DNA of 64,000 bases from NCBI RefSeq assembly GCF_027943255.1, contig NC_072892.1, positions 163,124,792 through 163,188,791 on the forward strand, in the 5' to 3' direction. The stretch's first letter is position 1. The number at the start of each line of letters is the position of its first letter. Positions 45,286-56,955 of this stretch are shown here, piece after piece. Position numbers and translations under genes: made by a program. The DNA comes from Anastrepha obliqua. Taxonomy: Eukaryota; Arthropoda; Insecta; Diptera; Tephritidae. The notes beneath the pieces were generated by a model. The model did no database searches and had not been told where the DNA came from. It worked only from the letters and a program-made list of their open reading frames with translations.

Positions 45286-45563
45286 TACGGTACTACCTTT
45301 GCGGTATAAGAACATATTTGACAACAATAAAAATCAGATGCCCCTACGGTGCTCACACTCGCCAACGCAATCGTACGCCCATACGCCCGTATCAGCTAAG
45401 ACGATGAAACAACCAGCTACGATACTACGGAACGGAGTGTGGTGAGAATTCATTCACATCGGGCTCTCATCAAGTTTATCGTGTTAGCTTATTTGGGCGT
45501 ACGTTAGCGTTGGTGTGTGTGAGCACCTTTAAAGTGGTACGGTACGGTATGACCAATATATTG
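45286..45563. repeat. Imperfect 280-bp palindrome (hairpin MITE)
   Basis: The left arm ggtgctcacactcgccaacg then aatcgtacgccc (45349-45381) is inverted at 45495-45527. Outer (gatacggtac) and inner (agctaagacgat) blocks pair as well. Related arms recur inverted at 45725-45760 and 46230-46345, so two related elements or one larger foldback are possible. It lies about 160 bp upstream of the Nth1 start. Confidence 0.65.
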
Positions 45564-46490
45564 ATGTAGGGTTGCACAACAAAATTGTAGCTTAATGAAC
45601 ATTCGCGCACAGATAACGAATTGATAACATTTTTTTGTAATCAGATACAACTAAAGAATTGAATATCAACTAAAAATCAGAATGTCAACTAAACAATAAA
45701 ATGTCAACAACTAATACTACAAACAGTCACCGACGTAAACGCAGTCCCCTGGTAGCTGTTACGATCAAACTAATGTGAGCTCCATGTAAATGAGAAATTA
45801 CTTCCTTTCCGTGTCGTAGTATCGTAGATTTTATCGCAGGATTTTTGAAATATCCCTTAGAACCGTGTCAGCTGATTGCTCTCTCACCACACAGTACTGT
45901 CAAACAGTACATTTCGAAATCATTTACAAAATAAACTTGGAAAAATTTTAAATTTTGTTAAAATAACTTAAAAACAATGTTGAATAATGTTAATTATCGA
46001 TAAATAAACTATTTGCATCTCTTGGTTTTTGGCTTTGCTTTATTAAACAATGAAAAATTGTAACTGATAACGCAGATGAGTGTAAAAGTATGTAAAGAAT
46101 AACATCAATGACAACATTGTGCCGATACAACTAAACACATACACACACAAACCGATTTATTGTGCAAATATGTATGTAACTAAAAGAACGCAGTTGCTCA
46201 CTACGGAATGAGTTTTACTCAATTTTGTGCTCTCTAGGGGCTGCGGTAAGGGACTATGATACGTCGGTCACTGTTTACAGCATAAACAGTAGAATGTTTA
46301 CTCCGGTATAGCTTCTTACCGCAACGTACCGTATCTTCTAGAAAGAGGTTTGTATAGACTGCATATCGTAGATTTTTTTTTACCGGATTGGTAGTGTCAA
46401 GTAGTATCCATAGAAGATCGTGTGATTAGAGTAGTTGTTTTCCTCTTCTTCCATTCGAAAAATTTTGTCTATTTGTCATTCATTGCATTC
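45564..46490. other. Intergenic sequence with inverted-repeat pieces
   Basis: Apart from the inverted blocks at 45725-45760 and 46230-46345 (cagtcaccgacgta and its inverse), no gene or named element is seen. Confidence 0.4.
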
Positions 46491-46495
46491 TTCTA

Positions 46496-46684
46496 AAGGG
46501 TGGTTAAGTTTCAAGGGCCGGTGTTGATTTTGAAATCTCATCCTTTAGCTCTTGAATTGTTGCTGGCTTTTCGAAGTACACCTTTTCTTTCAAATAACCC
46601 CAAAGAAAGAAGTCCAACGGTGTCGTTGACGTTTAGGTGTGGTTCACATTCAACATCGGCCCTTGAAATTTAACCACCCTTTTT
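46496..46684 (-). mobile_element. MITE derived from the mariner at 36505
   Basis: 189 bp with ends aagggtggttaagtttcaag and its inverse ending at about 46684. The interior (attgttgctggcttttc, ttcaaataaccccaaagaaa) is the minus-strand image of the transposase C-terminal region at 36785-36870. This is a simple internal-deletion derivative. Confidence 0.85.
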
Positions 46685-46699
46685 TATCTTACCCTTGAA

Positions 46700-47019
46700 G
46701 TTCTAATGCAATCAATTTTGTTCTTGCTCGAATGTAACCGCCTTGAATAGATTTGCTTTGAGTAGTGCCACATCTGTTGTATGGGTAATCCCGCTGTTTA
46801 ATTATGGATTGGGAGTTAAGCACGAAAACGCAAATAATCTACTTATATGTGAACGTATTATTAGTAAATTTTATTACAGAATTATTTTTTTTTAGTTTCA
46901 GAGCGCAAAATACATTTTTATAATATAGATATATTTGCATAACACAAAAGTTCATTCATTTTTATATTTTTTTTCTTATTCGGCATTTTTAATTATAAAT
47001 AAATAAATTTTCTCCACTC
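46700..47019. other. 3' flank of Cyp304a1
   Basis: AT-rich, presumably the 3' untranslated region of the P450 gene on minus. No other feature. Confidence 0.4.
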
Positions 47020-50000
47020 TTAGTTCCTTTCCTCCAATTGTAACCAAAAATCGTATGGTGTGATAATTAAACCGTTATTATTTTTCGTTAAATCTGGTAA
47101 TACATCACCTGGCCCCAAAATAAAGTTAAAATTTTGACACATCGCTGTAGTTATGAGGAATAGCATATTTCGCGCGAAAGTCTCTCCAGCACAAAGTCGT
47201 TTTCCTATACGGCAGTGAAATAACAGTGAGTAATTTTAAAAACCGGTCACAGTGTTTGAAGGTATTCAAAAGCATTACCTGCGCCGAAAGGCAGTGATAC
47301 GTCCTTTTTCAGCGATAGCTTTCCATTCTCATCCAAAAATCGTTCCGGCCTAAATTTTGTCGGATCGCCCCAGACGCGTTCATCAGCGTGATATGCATAC
47401 AAACTGGGTATAACAATCGTGTGCTAAACGAAAATAAAAATTTCATAAACCATCAAAACTAATTATTGATCGCCGAATTGAAAAACTACTTTCGGTATTT
47501 TGTAACCCAGCAGTTCGGTGTCCTCTAATGCTCGGTGCGGCACATCCGAAGGCACCAAAGTCTCAATTCTCAAACCCTCCCGAATAGCAGCTTCTGTGTA
47601 ATGCAAATGCTTGCGGTCTTCAAGCGTTGGCAAGCGCCCACCACCAACCACCTCATCTATTTCCGATTGTATGCGTTTCAGCACGTCGGGATAGAGTAGG
47701 AGGTATTGTATCAGGAACGTAAATTGTACACCAATCGCTGTGAATGCGGGAAAGGCGAAATCCACCAAAGCCAATATGAACTGTGTGCGATAGTAAACGT
47801 CGGTCTGGCCCTGCTCATGCTCTACTTTCATCTGCTTGATATATAAATCGATAAAATTTCGTTCACTATTCTCATCATAGGTGTCAATGTGATGATCTAT
47901 AATTTTTTCGAAAAACTCAAAAATAAATTTATTCGCCGTTGTTAGTACATCATAGGCGCTCCAACTGGGGAATAGGTGTCGTATCCAAGGCATTATACTC
48001 AACATTTTACCATAATCATCTCCTTTGCGTTGAAAAATCATTCCCATCTTGATGAGCTGCAACACTTCGGCTTGATCCGAACGCGGCCGCCGTTCGTTCA
48101 TCATTATGTGAAAAAAGGCGTTGTATGTAAATGGGCTCCACACATTTGGGACGCACACTCTATAACCGCCCGGCCTAGATAATTCGTGCTCATGTGGATA
48201 GCGGGGGCCGTTGCGTATGAGATCTAAAAGATCAGTTATCTCCTCTTGAATGACTAATTCCAGTTCAGCAAAACGGCGGCCGAATCCAAAATCACGAAGG
48301 TAGCGTAAAATAAAGCGACGTTGCTCCTTCCACACAGGACCTTCACGAAAGAAAATACCTACGGGAAGAAGAAAGCAGCGCATCAAAAAGTGAGTAATGA
48401 CTCAACAGTAGTTGTTTTTAAATGAATAAATCAATTCGCACTTAATGTTGACGACACTTAGGAATTATTGGGAAATATGTATATATAGTACATATGTACA
48501 TATGTAGATAGGTACAGGGTCGGACACTCGAAGTGTAATCAACTTCAGACCAAGAAGTAAATCTACTTCGCCCAGCTGATGTAGGGGTACGGACATCAGC
48601 TGTCTGTTAGTTGGCTAAATGTCAGTCCAGAGTATTCATTGGTTTACAAGCGCGTGGAAGCATTTTGTCGAGCCTAAACGCAAAAAAAGAAAATCAGTAA
48701 TGAATTTCAAACGTAATAGTGGGATTGCATTACATTTGGCTGAAAAATCACAACCAGCGATTGTTCGTGAGCTCGAGCACCTTAAAGTAATTAAAGTTTT
48801 AACGTTAACAATGCGAACATGCCCACAGCGGCTTTAGCAATGGTCACTGGACTCAGTCGACTATATCTTGTAGCCAAAGGGACGGCAATCAGTGTAGCTC
48901 TAAGGCTTACTAATCTATTCCATCTCAAAGAAGGCAATCTTACAGGACATGTAAGGATTTTGGGTTCAATCCTGAACTCTCCGTGCCTGACACTTCACGA
49001 CAAGATGGAAAGGAAACTGGAATTCTCCAAGAAATTCAGTTGTTCAATTGAAAAAACTCATAGATCCAGAACGGATAAAGGCAGAAACAATGCTTAACCT
49101 AAGCAGAAAGGACATACAACTTTACACTGAACTACTAACAGGATACTGTAAACTTAGTTATCACATGAGAAAGATAGGTGTGATAGAAAAGGATTCCTGC
49201 AGACTCTGCAAAGAGGCACAGGAAACAACAGAACACGTTCTATGCGACTGTCCAGCAGCGGCACGACGCAGACTAAATTACCTGGAATATGGGGCTATAG
49301 ATCCTCCTGGTAGAAATTAAGCCTACAGCAGTTTTAGGATTTATTAACAGCCTAAAACTGTTTGAGTAGGCTACATGGCTGCACAATACATCTTTTCAGG
49401 TCGCAGTGCACAAACAGCCAATCAGTAGTAATAAAATAAAGTTTTTGTTTATCGCACCATTACTCGTTACAATGAGACTGGTAGCATCGCGCAACATGGA
49501 GGTGATTATCAAAAGACTGCAACGTCACGTAAAGTGGTTCAAAAAGTGAAGAAGTGACTTGAGCGAAATCCCCGACGAAGCGCCAATCAAATGTCGAAAG
49601 AACTGAAAATATCTGACCGTAGCATCTGCCGCATACTGAAATATGTGCTAAAAGTCAAGCCTTACAAGATCGAAAAGGCGCATGATCTCACACCAAAGCA
49701 GCAAAAAGTCAGACTTGAGAGAGCTTCGCTTGAGGAGTTGCTTCGCTTGGCCGAAAACGATCAATTTTTGGGTTCCCAACATTATGTTTTCTGACGAGAA
49801 AATTTTTCAAATTGGGCAATTCGTAAACTCCCAAAAAGATAGGGTGTATTTGACCGACCATTCATACGAGAATTTGTGTCAACTATTGGCCACCAGGAGG
49901 TAGCACCCACCACAGGTAATGGTTTGGGCCGCTGTAACCGCAGATGGGCGCTCTCCAATCATTTTCATCGAGCCTGGCGCTGAGGTGAATGCGAAATATT

Positions 50001-53000
50001 ATCGGGAAAGTATTCTGGAGGTTGCTTTGAAGCTGTGGACATACAAAGATGTCGGTGCTAGACCATGCACGTTTCAACAGGACTCGGCACCGTCTCACAA
50101 AGCTCGAGTGAACCAAGAATGGCTAAAAAACCACGTTCCGAACTTCGTAACGTTCACACAATGGCTCTTAAATTCACCAGACGCGAATCCGGTGGATTAT
50201 TCTCTTAGGGCCATTTTGGAGAGCAAGGTCCGAACGAGGTTCGAGGCGCTGAAAAAAGCTATTGACCGCGAATGAGCCAAAATACCTGCAAGTCGCATTC
50301 GGGCAGCTGGCGATTCGTTTCTGGACCGTCTCAAGGTTATAGTCAAGGCAAAAGGTGGTCATATTGAGCAAAATTGAATTGACTCTTAATTTTGAATTAT
50401 TTTCACACATTTTTTACTTTGAATTGAATAAAAGTAATTTTCCAAACTAAATTTATGTCCCTTCTAATTTGTTACACTTCGAATGCCGGACCCTGTATAT
50501 GGATGTATATGCAGATATGGGGAAAAGCGTACAACAGTTCTTTGGTGAATAAGTGACAGGAATATATATTCCGGATTACTTGTACATAAATACTCATGTA
50601 TGCCGATATGTATGTCAACAACAATTTATTTCGCTATGTATAGTCTTACTTTTCCATTGGCTTTATTTTTCAGTGGAAATGCACTTTAGACCCAGAGAAC
50701 TTCTGTTACCGATTTAGTTTATTTTACAACTCCGTTAAACACAGATTCGCGTATATATGTATGTGTAAATGCTTATCACTTAAATGGACCCATATTTTGC
50801 GAATATTGAAGTGATCGGTTATCAAATTTAATACTTGATTTCATAAAATACACATCCGTAAATACGACGTGGTATGCGCGGATATGTACATATGTATATT
50901 TAAATTTTGAAAACGTGAACACAAAAAAAAAAAACAAGAATTGCCAATATATCCTCATTCGATTGAGACGCAAGTGGGAAAAGTACCTGATTTCCTTTCA
51001 CCTGGCAGTGGCCAGGACGACACTCAACTTCCGAGCATCGCCCAAGGTTCTTTTGGGTAGCTCCCGAACATCCGTTTGAGAGCGAGCTAATGTAAGAAGG
51101 CGAGGCATCCCAGGATATCTAGTTGTTCGCTGGGTTTGGGACCCGCCACGTAAAAATCTCCCCCAATGAAAAAACTATGCAAAGCCGCATATGATAACTG
51201 CTTACTCTGATGACCACCCCTACAAACGAACTAAGGATTATGATTTGAGGGCATGCACCTGGAATGTCCGCTACCTTAATGGGGAAAGTGCCTCTGCCCG
51301 GCTGGTTGATGCCCTCACAAGAGCAAAGACTAACATCACTGCCATTCAAGAGATGGATGGGGCAAGGCAAGAAGAGCATTGTACCTTGCGACGTCTACTA
51401 CAGCTGCCATGTAAAGGAGCGCAAATTCGGTGTTGGATTTATACATAGGAGAAGAGAGACTTCGTCGCCAAGTACTTTCGTTCCCTCCGGTGGATGAGCG
51501 TCTCGTAATAATACGCATTAAAGTGAGATTTTTCAACACCTCGCTTATTGGCGTTCACGCCTTGACGAAAGAGAAGGACGATACGACCAAAATTTGCTTC
51601 TATGAGCGAGTGGAAGGTTCCTATGAGCGGTACCCCCTAAAAATCATGCTTGCCAAGTTTAATGCAAGGGAGGGACATTTTTGTTACACAGTAGGAAAGT
51701 TCAACGAAACACCGGTAAGAGACAGAGGCTGATCGACTTCGTCGAGGATCGAAACATGCTACTCTGCAGCAGCAGATTCCAGCATAAAAATATACACCGA
51801 GCTACCTGGCTGTCTTCTGATCCAAAAACGCAAAACTAGATCGCTCATGTTGCAATAGATGGAAGACACGTTTCTAGTGTTTTAGATGCACATATGATCC
51901 GAGGACCCAACATCGACTCGGATCATTGCTTCGCTGCAGAAGGTTTCAAGACCGGGGCGATTTCCTGTAAGAACAAAGACAGCGATCTGGTGTCTGTCAT
52001 CCAAAGCGTTCTTAAATTATGGAGGGAACACTTCTCGAACTTGTTATACATTGACAGCTGCGCATGTCACAGAGAATGTGAAGATCCTGATACCCCAATC
52101 GTTGACGACGGAATTGTCGTTCCGCTATCTGACCATAGCGATAACGCGGTTAAAGAACAACAAAGCCGCGGGAGCCGACGGATTGCCAGCTGAGTATTTA
52201 AACATGGCGGCGAGGAGCTGGTAAGTTGCATGCATCAGCTCCTAAAATGGGTTGATAGCTTGTAACAGCAGATGAACTGATGAAAATTTAGTCATAAAAT
52301 ATTGTATCGAAATCGACAGATGTAGGCAATTTAGCTTCAACAGGTAGATGGGAACTTATAAAATTTGTTAAAAATTAATTTATACAATCCAGAACAGGTC
52401 TCAATAGTTTTAGAAATTCTAAGTAAAATGGAAAAAAATATTTTTATAGGTAGATAATTTTTCTGCTGTTTCGTAAGGGCGCAATCCAGAGATCGGACCA
52501 AACTCGATTTACTTTAATAAATTTTGTAACAAAATAAATAAATTTTTATTGGACCTCAATGATATTTTTGTTGGCTGTAAATAAAATGGGAAGCAATATG
52601 TGTACCGAGTTTGGTGTAATTTTAATAAGTCGTTATCGAGATACAGTCGACTATCATTAATTCAAACCTGCGATATTTCATCTGCGTCGTCGACGCTTCC
52701 GCACGAATCGCTTCGTTGGTATTCAGATTAAAAATTTGTATTAAATATGAGTCCTAAAAAGTATAAATGTTTGACGATTGCTGAAAAGAAGAAATTAGTG
52801 GAAAAAGTAGAAGGAGGTGAGAAGAAAAGTGATGTGGCAAAAGAATTTAAGATTCCTCTCAGTACTCTCTCAACCATAATAAAGAACAAGGAGAAAGTTA
52901 CTGCTGCTCAAACTGCTGTAGCACGGAAAAGAACAACTAAAGATGAGTTTCCTCATCTGAAAGAAATCCTGGTCATTTGGCTTAGACAGTGTAGAGGAAA

Positions 53001-55268
53001 AAAAGTATCTATTAGCGGAACTTTGTTAAGGAAAAATCAAAAGAGTTCGCGTCTACTCTAGGTAGGTAGGTAGGTAGGTCGGGTGGTTGTCGTAGCGACA
53101 CACTTAGACCTTTCGCAGGTCCATTGTGATACCACTGGAGCTTATCCTTACCCTACGTGTTCCTTTTCAAACCATCCGGTAGCTTTAATAAACGAGTAGA
53201 GCTTCGTTAGTTTTAGATGCGCTATGTCCGCTACATCAGTTAAAAATGCCGTATCAAGAGTGCGGAGCCTCCTCATAGCCAAGCTTTCACACTCACATAA
53301 AAGGTGTCTGACTGTTTCCTCTTCTTCTGTATTAAGACAATGGCCAGTTAATACCCCTACATTGTCCAACGTAGGTAGAACTCCACTTCTTTTCGCCAAA
53401 TACAACTTCCAAATTGCAACCATTGGACCAAGGATCATCCATAATTTAAAGACGTTGTATCGCAAAGAAATTGATAAGATCGTTTTGGAATCTCTCGACA
53501 AGCAGCTAACTGCGAATATCACGGTTCTGACAGCTGACGAATATCATGGTGAGCTGTAATATCCCCAACGATTCTCAACTGCTTCAAAAAATCGGGTTTC
53601 GGAAAAGAAGATCAGGACAATTCGCAAATAATTATGGGTGATGAAGAACCATCAGTGGTACCAGTAGTTGATATCAGCGGTGTGAGTTTTTCTAACTATG
53701 TATGTTCAAGTGGATGAAGATGGAATTTTATCTGCGACAGATAGGAATGAAAAGAGCAACGATGAAGATGAATACGATACATCACAACCTTTGACAGAGG
53801 TGTCAGTTAAGGTAGCAAGAGCCTCATTCGTTAACTTACAAAGCCTTTTGTCCACAAAACGAAACTGATGAAACAGCATTTCAGGCACTTTTTCTTATTA
53901 AAATAATTGAAAACTCTGAGCAGCAGCAATGTGCTTCGAAGCAAACCCGTATAAATGAGTTATTTTCAAAGATTAATTAATCCACATTATGAATATGTGA
54001 AACATTAGCAGTTGAATAAAAAAACTTGATAATTCGAAGTTTAATTTATTTTCTCTCAAAAATTTCGAACCGTTTAATATTTCAACTACTCGATAAATTG
54101 TAATATATATTTTAAGAGTCCCTCAAATTTCGAATTAACGAGAGTCAACTGTAACACGCATTTACCAGTTTTTTTAAATTTTACTTTCGTAGATTTTTTT
54201 TTATTTTGTTGTGCTCACGTGTACTAAACGTCAAAAATTTTGCTTTACATAATAAATTAATTTCGTTTTCTAAAATAGGCAACCTACCAACTTTATCTAC
54301 AACATATTTACCACAATTAACGATGTAAATATATACGCTTTTACAATAAATTTTTTTTGCATGTTTTTTATTATTATTTTATTTTTTTCTTTTTGTATTA
54401 TTTTATTATTTTTTTATTATTTGTTATTATTATTTTATTATTATTTAATTTTTTTTTTATTTTATAATTTTTTTCTTTGTATTATTTTAGTAGTTTTGTA
54501 CTATTACGTTATTATTATTTTTGTATTTTTGTAATTATTATAATATTTTATTTTTTTTTTGCATTATTTTTTTAAACTTTTACAATAAATATATGTTTTT
54601 TTGGACGTTTTTTTAATTATTTTTTTTATTACTTTCTTCTATTATTTCTTTATTATTTTTTATTTTTTTTCTTTATTTTTTTATATTTTTATTTTTTTTA
54701 TTAATATTTTTATTATTTTTTTATAATTTCTTTATTTTTATTTTTTTTTATTATTATTTTTTCTATTTTTTTATTATTTTATTAGTTTTTGTATTATTAT
54801 TTTATTTACCTTTTCTTACTATCTACCTTTACTTACCTAATAATTCATCTTCAGGTGCGCGCATTTGCGCCAAAAATATTGGTACGCGTCCGTCAAATTC
54901 TCTTCTATTCAATATTTCTCTGACACCCTGCGCATTATGCACCGCAACCGTAGGAAAAGGGCCGACATGAAAACCCACAATATCCGATTTATACCACTTG
55001 GTAAATTTCAGTACGCCTTTATGCAAATATTTTTTATCCGCCAGCATCATGAACAAATAACTGCCGAATAGCGGTATGCGCGGAGGTCCTTTAAGAGAAA
55101 TATATTTTTCAAACCAAATTCACATTTAATTAGCATTCACAATCATGAATTAACTGGGAAATTGAAACACCAACCAGGTGGGAATCCTTCAGGACGGCTA
55201 ACTGCATAGCGATAGCATAAATAGAGGCTAATCGCTGCACAAATACTCAAGAGAATTTCCGTTAGCAT
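47020..55268 (-). CDS. Cyp304a1: Cytochrome P450, CYP304A1 orthologue
   Basis: Five exons on the minus strand, 55268-55175, 55088-54837, 48358-47490, 47423-47279 and 47204-47020, join in frame to 514 residues, a normal microsomal P450 length. The N-terminus is a signal anchor ([18 protein letters not shown]) followed by the proline hinge [14 protein letters not shown]. The ExxR of helix K is in [12 protein letters not shown], the PERF motif is FRPERF, and the haem loop is FGAGKRLCAG with the cysteine ligand. The fourth intron splits a glycine codon within that loop. The central protein ([30 protein letters not shown]) is what I know as CYP304A1, a single-copy mitochondrial/ER-clan insect P450 without a firmly known substrate. 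Helix I reads [10 protein letters not shown] and lacks the usual AGx(D/E)T oxygen-activating motif. Intron 2 is 6.5 kb and full of transposons, which separates the anchor exons from the catalytic exons. Splice sites are clean and there is no stop. Confidence 0.94.
48515..50495 (+). mobile_element. mariner/Tc1-type element in Cyp304a1 intron 2, split by a LINE
   Basis: The ends cagggtcggacactcgaagt and, on minus, cagggtccggcattcgaagt lie next to TA. The transposase starts near 48669, is interrupted at 48801-49437, and resumes with [92 protein letters not shown] and a C-terminal DANPVDYSL block. Stops at about 49547, 49902 and 50273 disable it. A 3' end of the same family lies at 56838-56955. 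Confidence 0.87.
48801..49437 (+). pseudogene. R1/LOA-like LINE, 5' truncated
   Basis: Flanked by the 8-base duplication AAAGTTTT (48793-48800, 49438-49445). The plus frame 49048-49320 reads [20 protein letters not shown] and [20 protein letters not shown], the finger-like tail after RNase H. The 3' edge is gtagtaataaaat. Confidence 0.8.
50496..51000. other. Intron sequence, no feature
   Basis: AT-rich part of Cyp304a1 intron 2 with TATGTA-type repeats. Nothing is recognisable. Confidence 0.4.
51001..52215 (+). pseudogene. RTE-clade LINE 5' part (AP endonuclease)
   Basis: Plus frames at 51191-51732 read [51 protein letters not shown] and the apurinic-endonuclease-like core. At 51894 comes [12 protein letters not shown], and about 52140-52190 holds the start of the reverse transcriptase ([14 protein letters not shown] in shifted frame). 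Then the element breaks off. Multiple shifts are present. Confidence 0.8.
52216..52641. other. Intron sequence, no feature
   Basis: AT-rich, no ORF or repeat with a recognisable identity. Confidence 0.35.
52644..54151 (+). mobile_element. pogo/Tigger-like element, internally deleted
   Basis: The ends cagtcgactatcattaattc and, on minus, cagttgactctcgttaattc are flanked by TA. The 5' ORF (52747-53061) has the CENP-B-like helix-turn-helix: [40 protein letters not shown]. The 3' part (53700-53970) is the acidic C-terminal tail ending [13 protein letters not shown]. The DDE domain between them is missing. A LINE lies at 53062-53570. Confidence 0.85.
53062..53570 (-). pseudogene. R1/LOA-like LINE 3' end inside the pogo-like element
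   Basis: The minus frame 53522-53148 reads [52 protein letters not shown], the C-terminus after RNase H. The 3' untranslated region includes cgcaggtccattgtgatacc and ends in (TAGG)4-5 at 53061-53083 on plus. No clear target duplication. Confidence 0.75.
54170..54828. repeat. AT-rich low-complexity block
   Basis: TTTATTATT-type low-complexity sequence, up to 25 bp from the donor of Cyp304a1 exon 2. No gene. Confidence 0.85.
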
Positions 55269-55796
55269 TTAATTTTTAAGTTTGTAACCAAACAGGTTAC
55301 TTCCGCCTTTACCACTACTCGAAACAAAGAAAGTCGCAGAACAAGTGATTTGTTGCTTGGATCAATACTTGGATTTTCTGCGCTGCCAGTTCAACTGCAG
55401 ACAGATAATCACGAAAATGGAAACCGATCAGTAAGCGGTCCTCGGTTTTCCAGAGTGTGCATTCATATATCTGGAAGTACACACACACATACATATGTAT
55501 GTGTATTTGTTACTTTTGCGCATCAGGCGAGTTGGGTGCGATGGCTTTAATGAGTTCACGCAGGCGAAACGATTTCGTTCACATGATTAGACAGAAGCAA
55601 TTACATACATTGCGAAAAGTATGCATTTATGTATGTATGTATGTAAGTACAGCATGTGCAATGTGTATATATGTGGAATTATTCTCATCTTATTACTTCA
55701 TTGATTTAGCAAAAAAGATTTGTCTACAAAAATTTGTTACTTCAGAGTAAGCAAACAATTACCTTAAAGAATCGCTTGCTAAACATTGAATTACAC
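55269..55796. promoter_or_regulatory. 5' flank of Cyp304a1
   Basis: Upstream of the P450 start codon on minus. It presumably holds the promoter, though I find no convincing TATA box. It contains TATGTATG microsatellite-like runs (55490-55510, 55628-55650). Confidence 0.4.
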
Positions 55797-55857
55797 CTAA
55801 TTCTCTTTTTATGTGATAGATACGTTCCCAAAAAAATGGTGTAAAATGAGAATTAGA
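55797..55857. repeat. Solitary hairpin of the pogo-like family
   Basis: A 61-bp imperfect palindrome (acctaattctctttttatg and its inverse, with gatacgttcccaaa between) that matches the right-end hairpin of the element at 35322-36300. Confidence 0.75.
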
Positions 55858-56471
55858 TGGAAACAGCGATTTATCGCATTTTAAATGATCATTTGGGCTT
55901 ACCAAAGGTCTGTGCACGTTTCATTCCGCACAAGTTAACTGAGGGCCGAAAATTGCTCAGATTTCAACATTCGAAAGACCTCATTTAAGAGGCGAGAAAG
56001 ATTGTAACTGGTGATGAAACGTGGTGTTTCCAATATAAACCTGAAACTAAGCGTGAAAGTGCCGAATGGAAGGCCTCAGACGAGGCATCAGCCAAAAAAT
56101 CGCGTTTCGAGATGTCAAGAATCAAGTCGATTCCAAGGGAATTGTCCCCAAGGAGTTCGTGCCAACGGGCCCAGCCGTCAACGCAATTTTCTATCTGTGC
56201 GTTTTGAAGCGTTTGTGACATCGCATTCGTTGAATTCGTTCTGACGTCTTGCGTCCGTAGAGACCATACAAAAGACTTGTACTGACATCCTGAAGGACAT
56301 TCCGGATTCCGGTCAATGACCTAAAACACTCTTTCGAAAAGCTTTTAGATCGCACAACAGTGTATCGAAGCCAGTGGGGACTATTTTGAATAAATAAACT
56401 CGAAGCTATCAGAACAAAGCTCCTGTCGTTTTTATTTCAGCCCAGCCTTGTTTATTTTGGACTTCACCTTG
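55858..56471 (+). pseudogene. mariner 3' fragment
   Basis: Same family as 31966-33269: IYRILNDHLGLPKVCARFIP, KIVTGDETWCFQYKPETKRE (here the catalytic GDE is kept) and the 3' end cagcccagccttgtttattt then accttg next to TA. The 5' third is missing and several shifts are present. Confidence 0.83.
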
Positions 56472-56837
56472 TATATTATAATAAGAACCCTAGACGCTTT
56501 TTCTAAGATTTATTTAAACGTAAACGCCTCTTAGAGGTCCCCTGGTTGTCTATGCCATGGCAGGGAGTGCATGCGAGGGTTGACGCATGCCCTTGTGAGG
56601 CATTAGCCCACCAGTCATTTCTGTTAGGTTTCATCCTAACATACGCTGGGGCCGCAACCACCAGAAAAGTTCCAAAACATAAATAAAAGTGGGATTAGTC
56701 AAAAGGCGAAAGCAAGGAGTCGTCACCGTTCAGGTTATCAAAAGAAACAGGCCGTTAAGGGCCGCAGACCATTTAGCGCTATCCAGGGTGCACCACGCGG
56801 GGGCGATCTGCCTTACACCCCTCATACCGAGCAAAAG
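56472..56837. other. Unidentified sequence
   Basis: GC-richer than its surroundings, with short palindromic pieces (gcatgcgagggttgacgcatgc). Transposon debris is likely but no family is visible. Confidence 0.3.
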
Positions 56838-56955
56838 TAAATTAATTCTTAAATTTGTATTAGTTTCACACATTTTTTACTTTGATTTGCATAAAAGTAA
56901 TTTTCCAAACTAAATGACCTTTTTAATTGGCTATACTTCGAGTGCCGGACTCTGT
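56838..56955 (+). repeat. mariner 3' end fragment (family of 48515)
   Basis: It matches 50368-50495 (cacattttttactttga, gtaattttccaaactaaat, cttcgagtgccggactctg). Confidence 0.85.
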
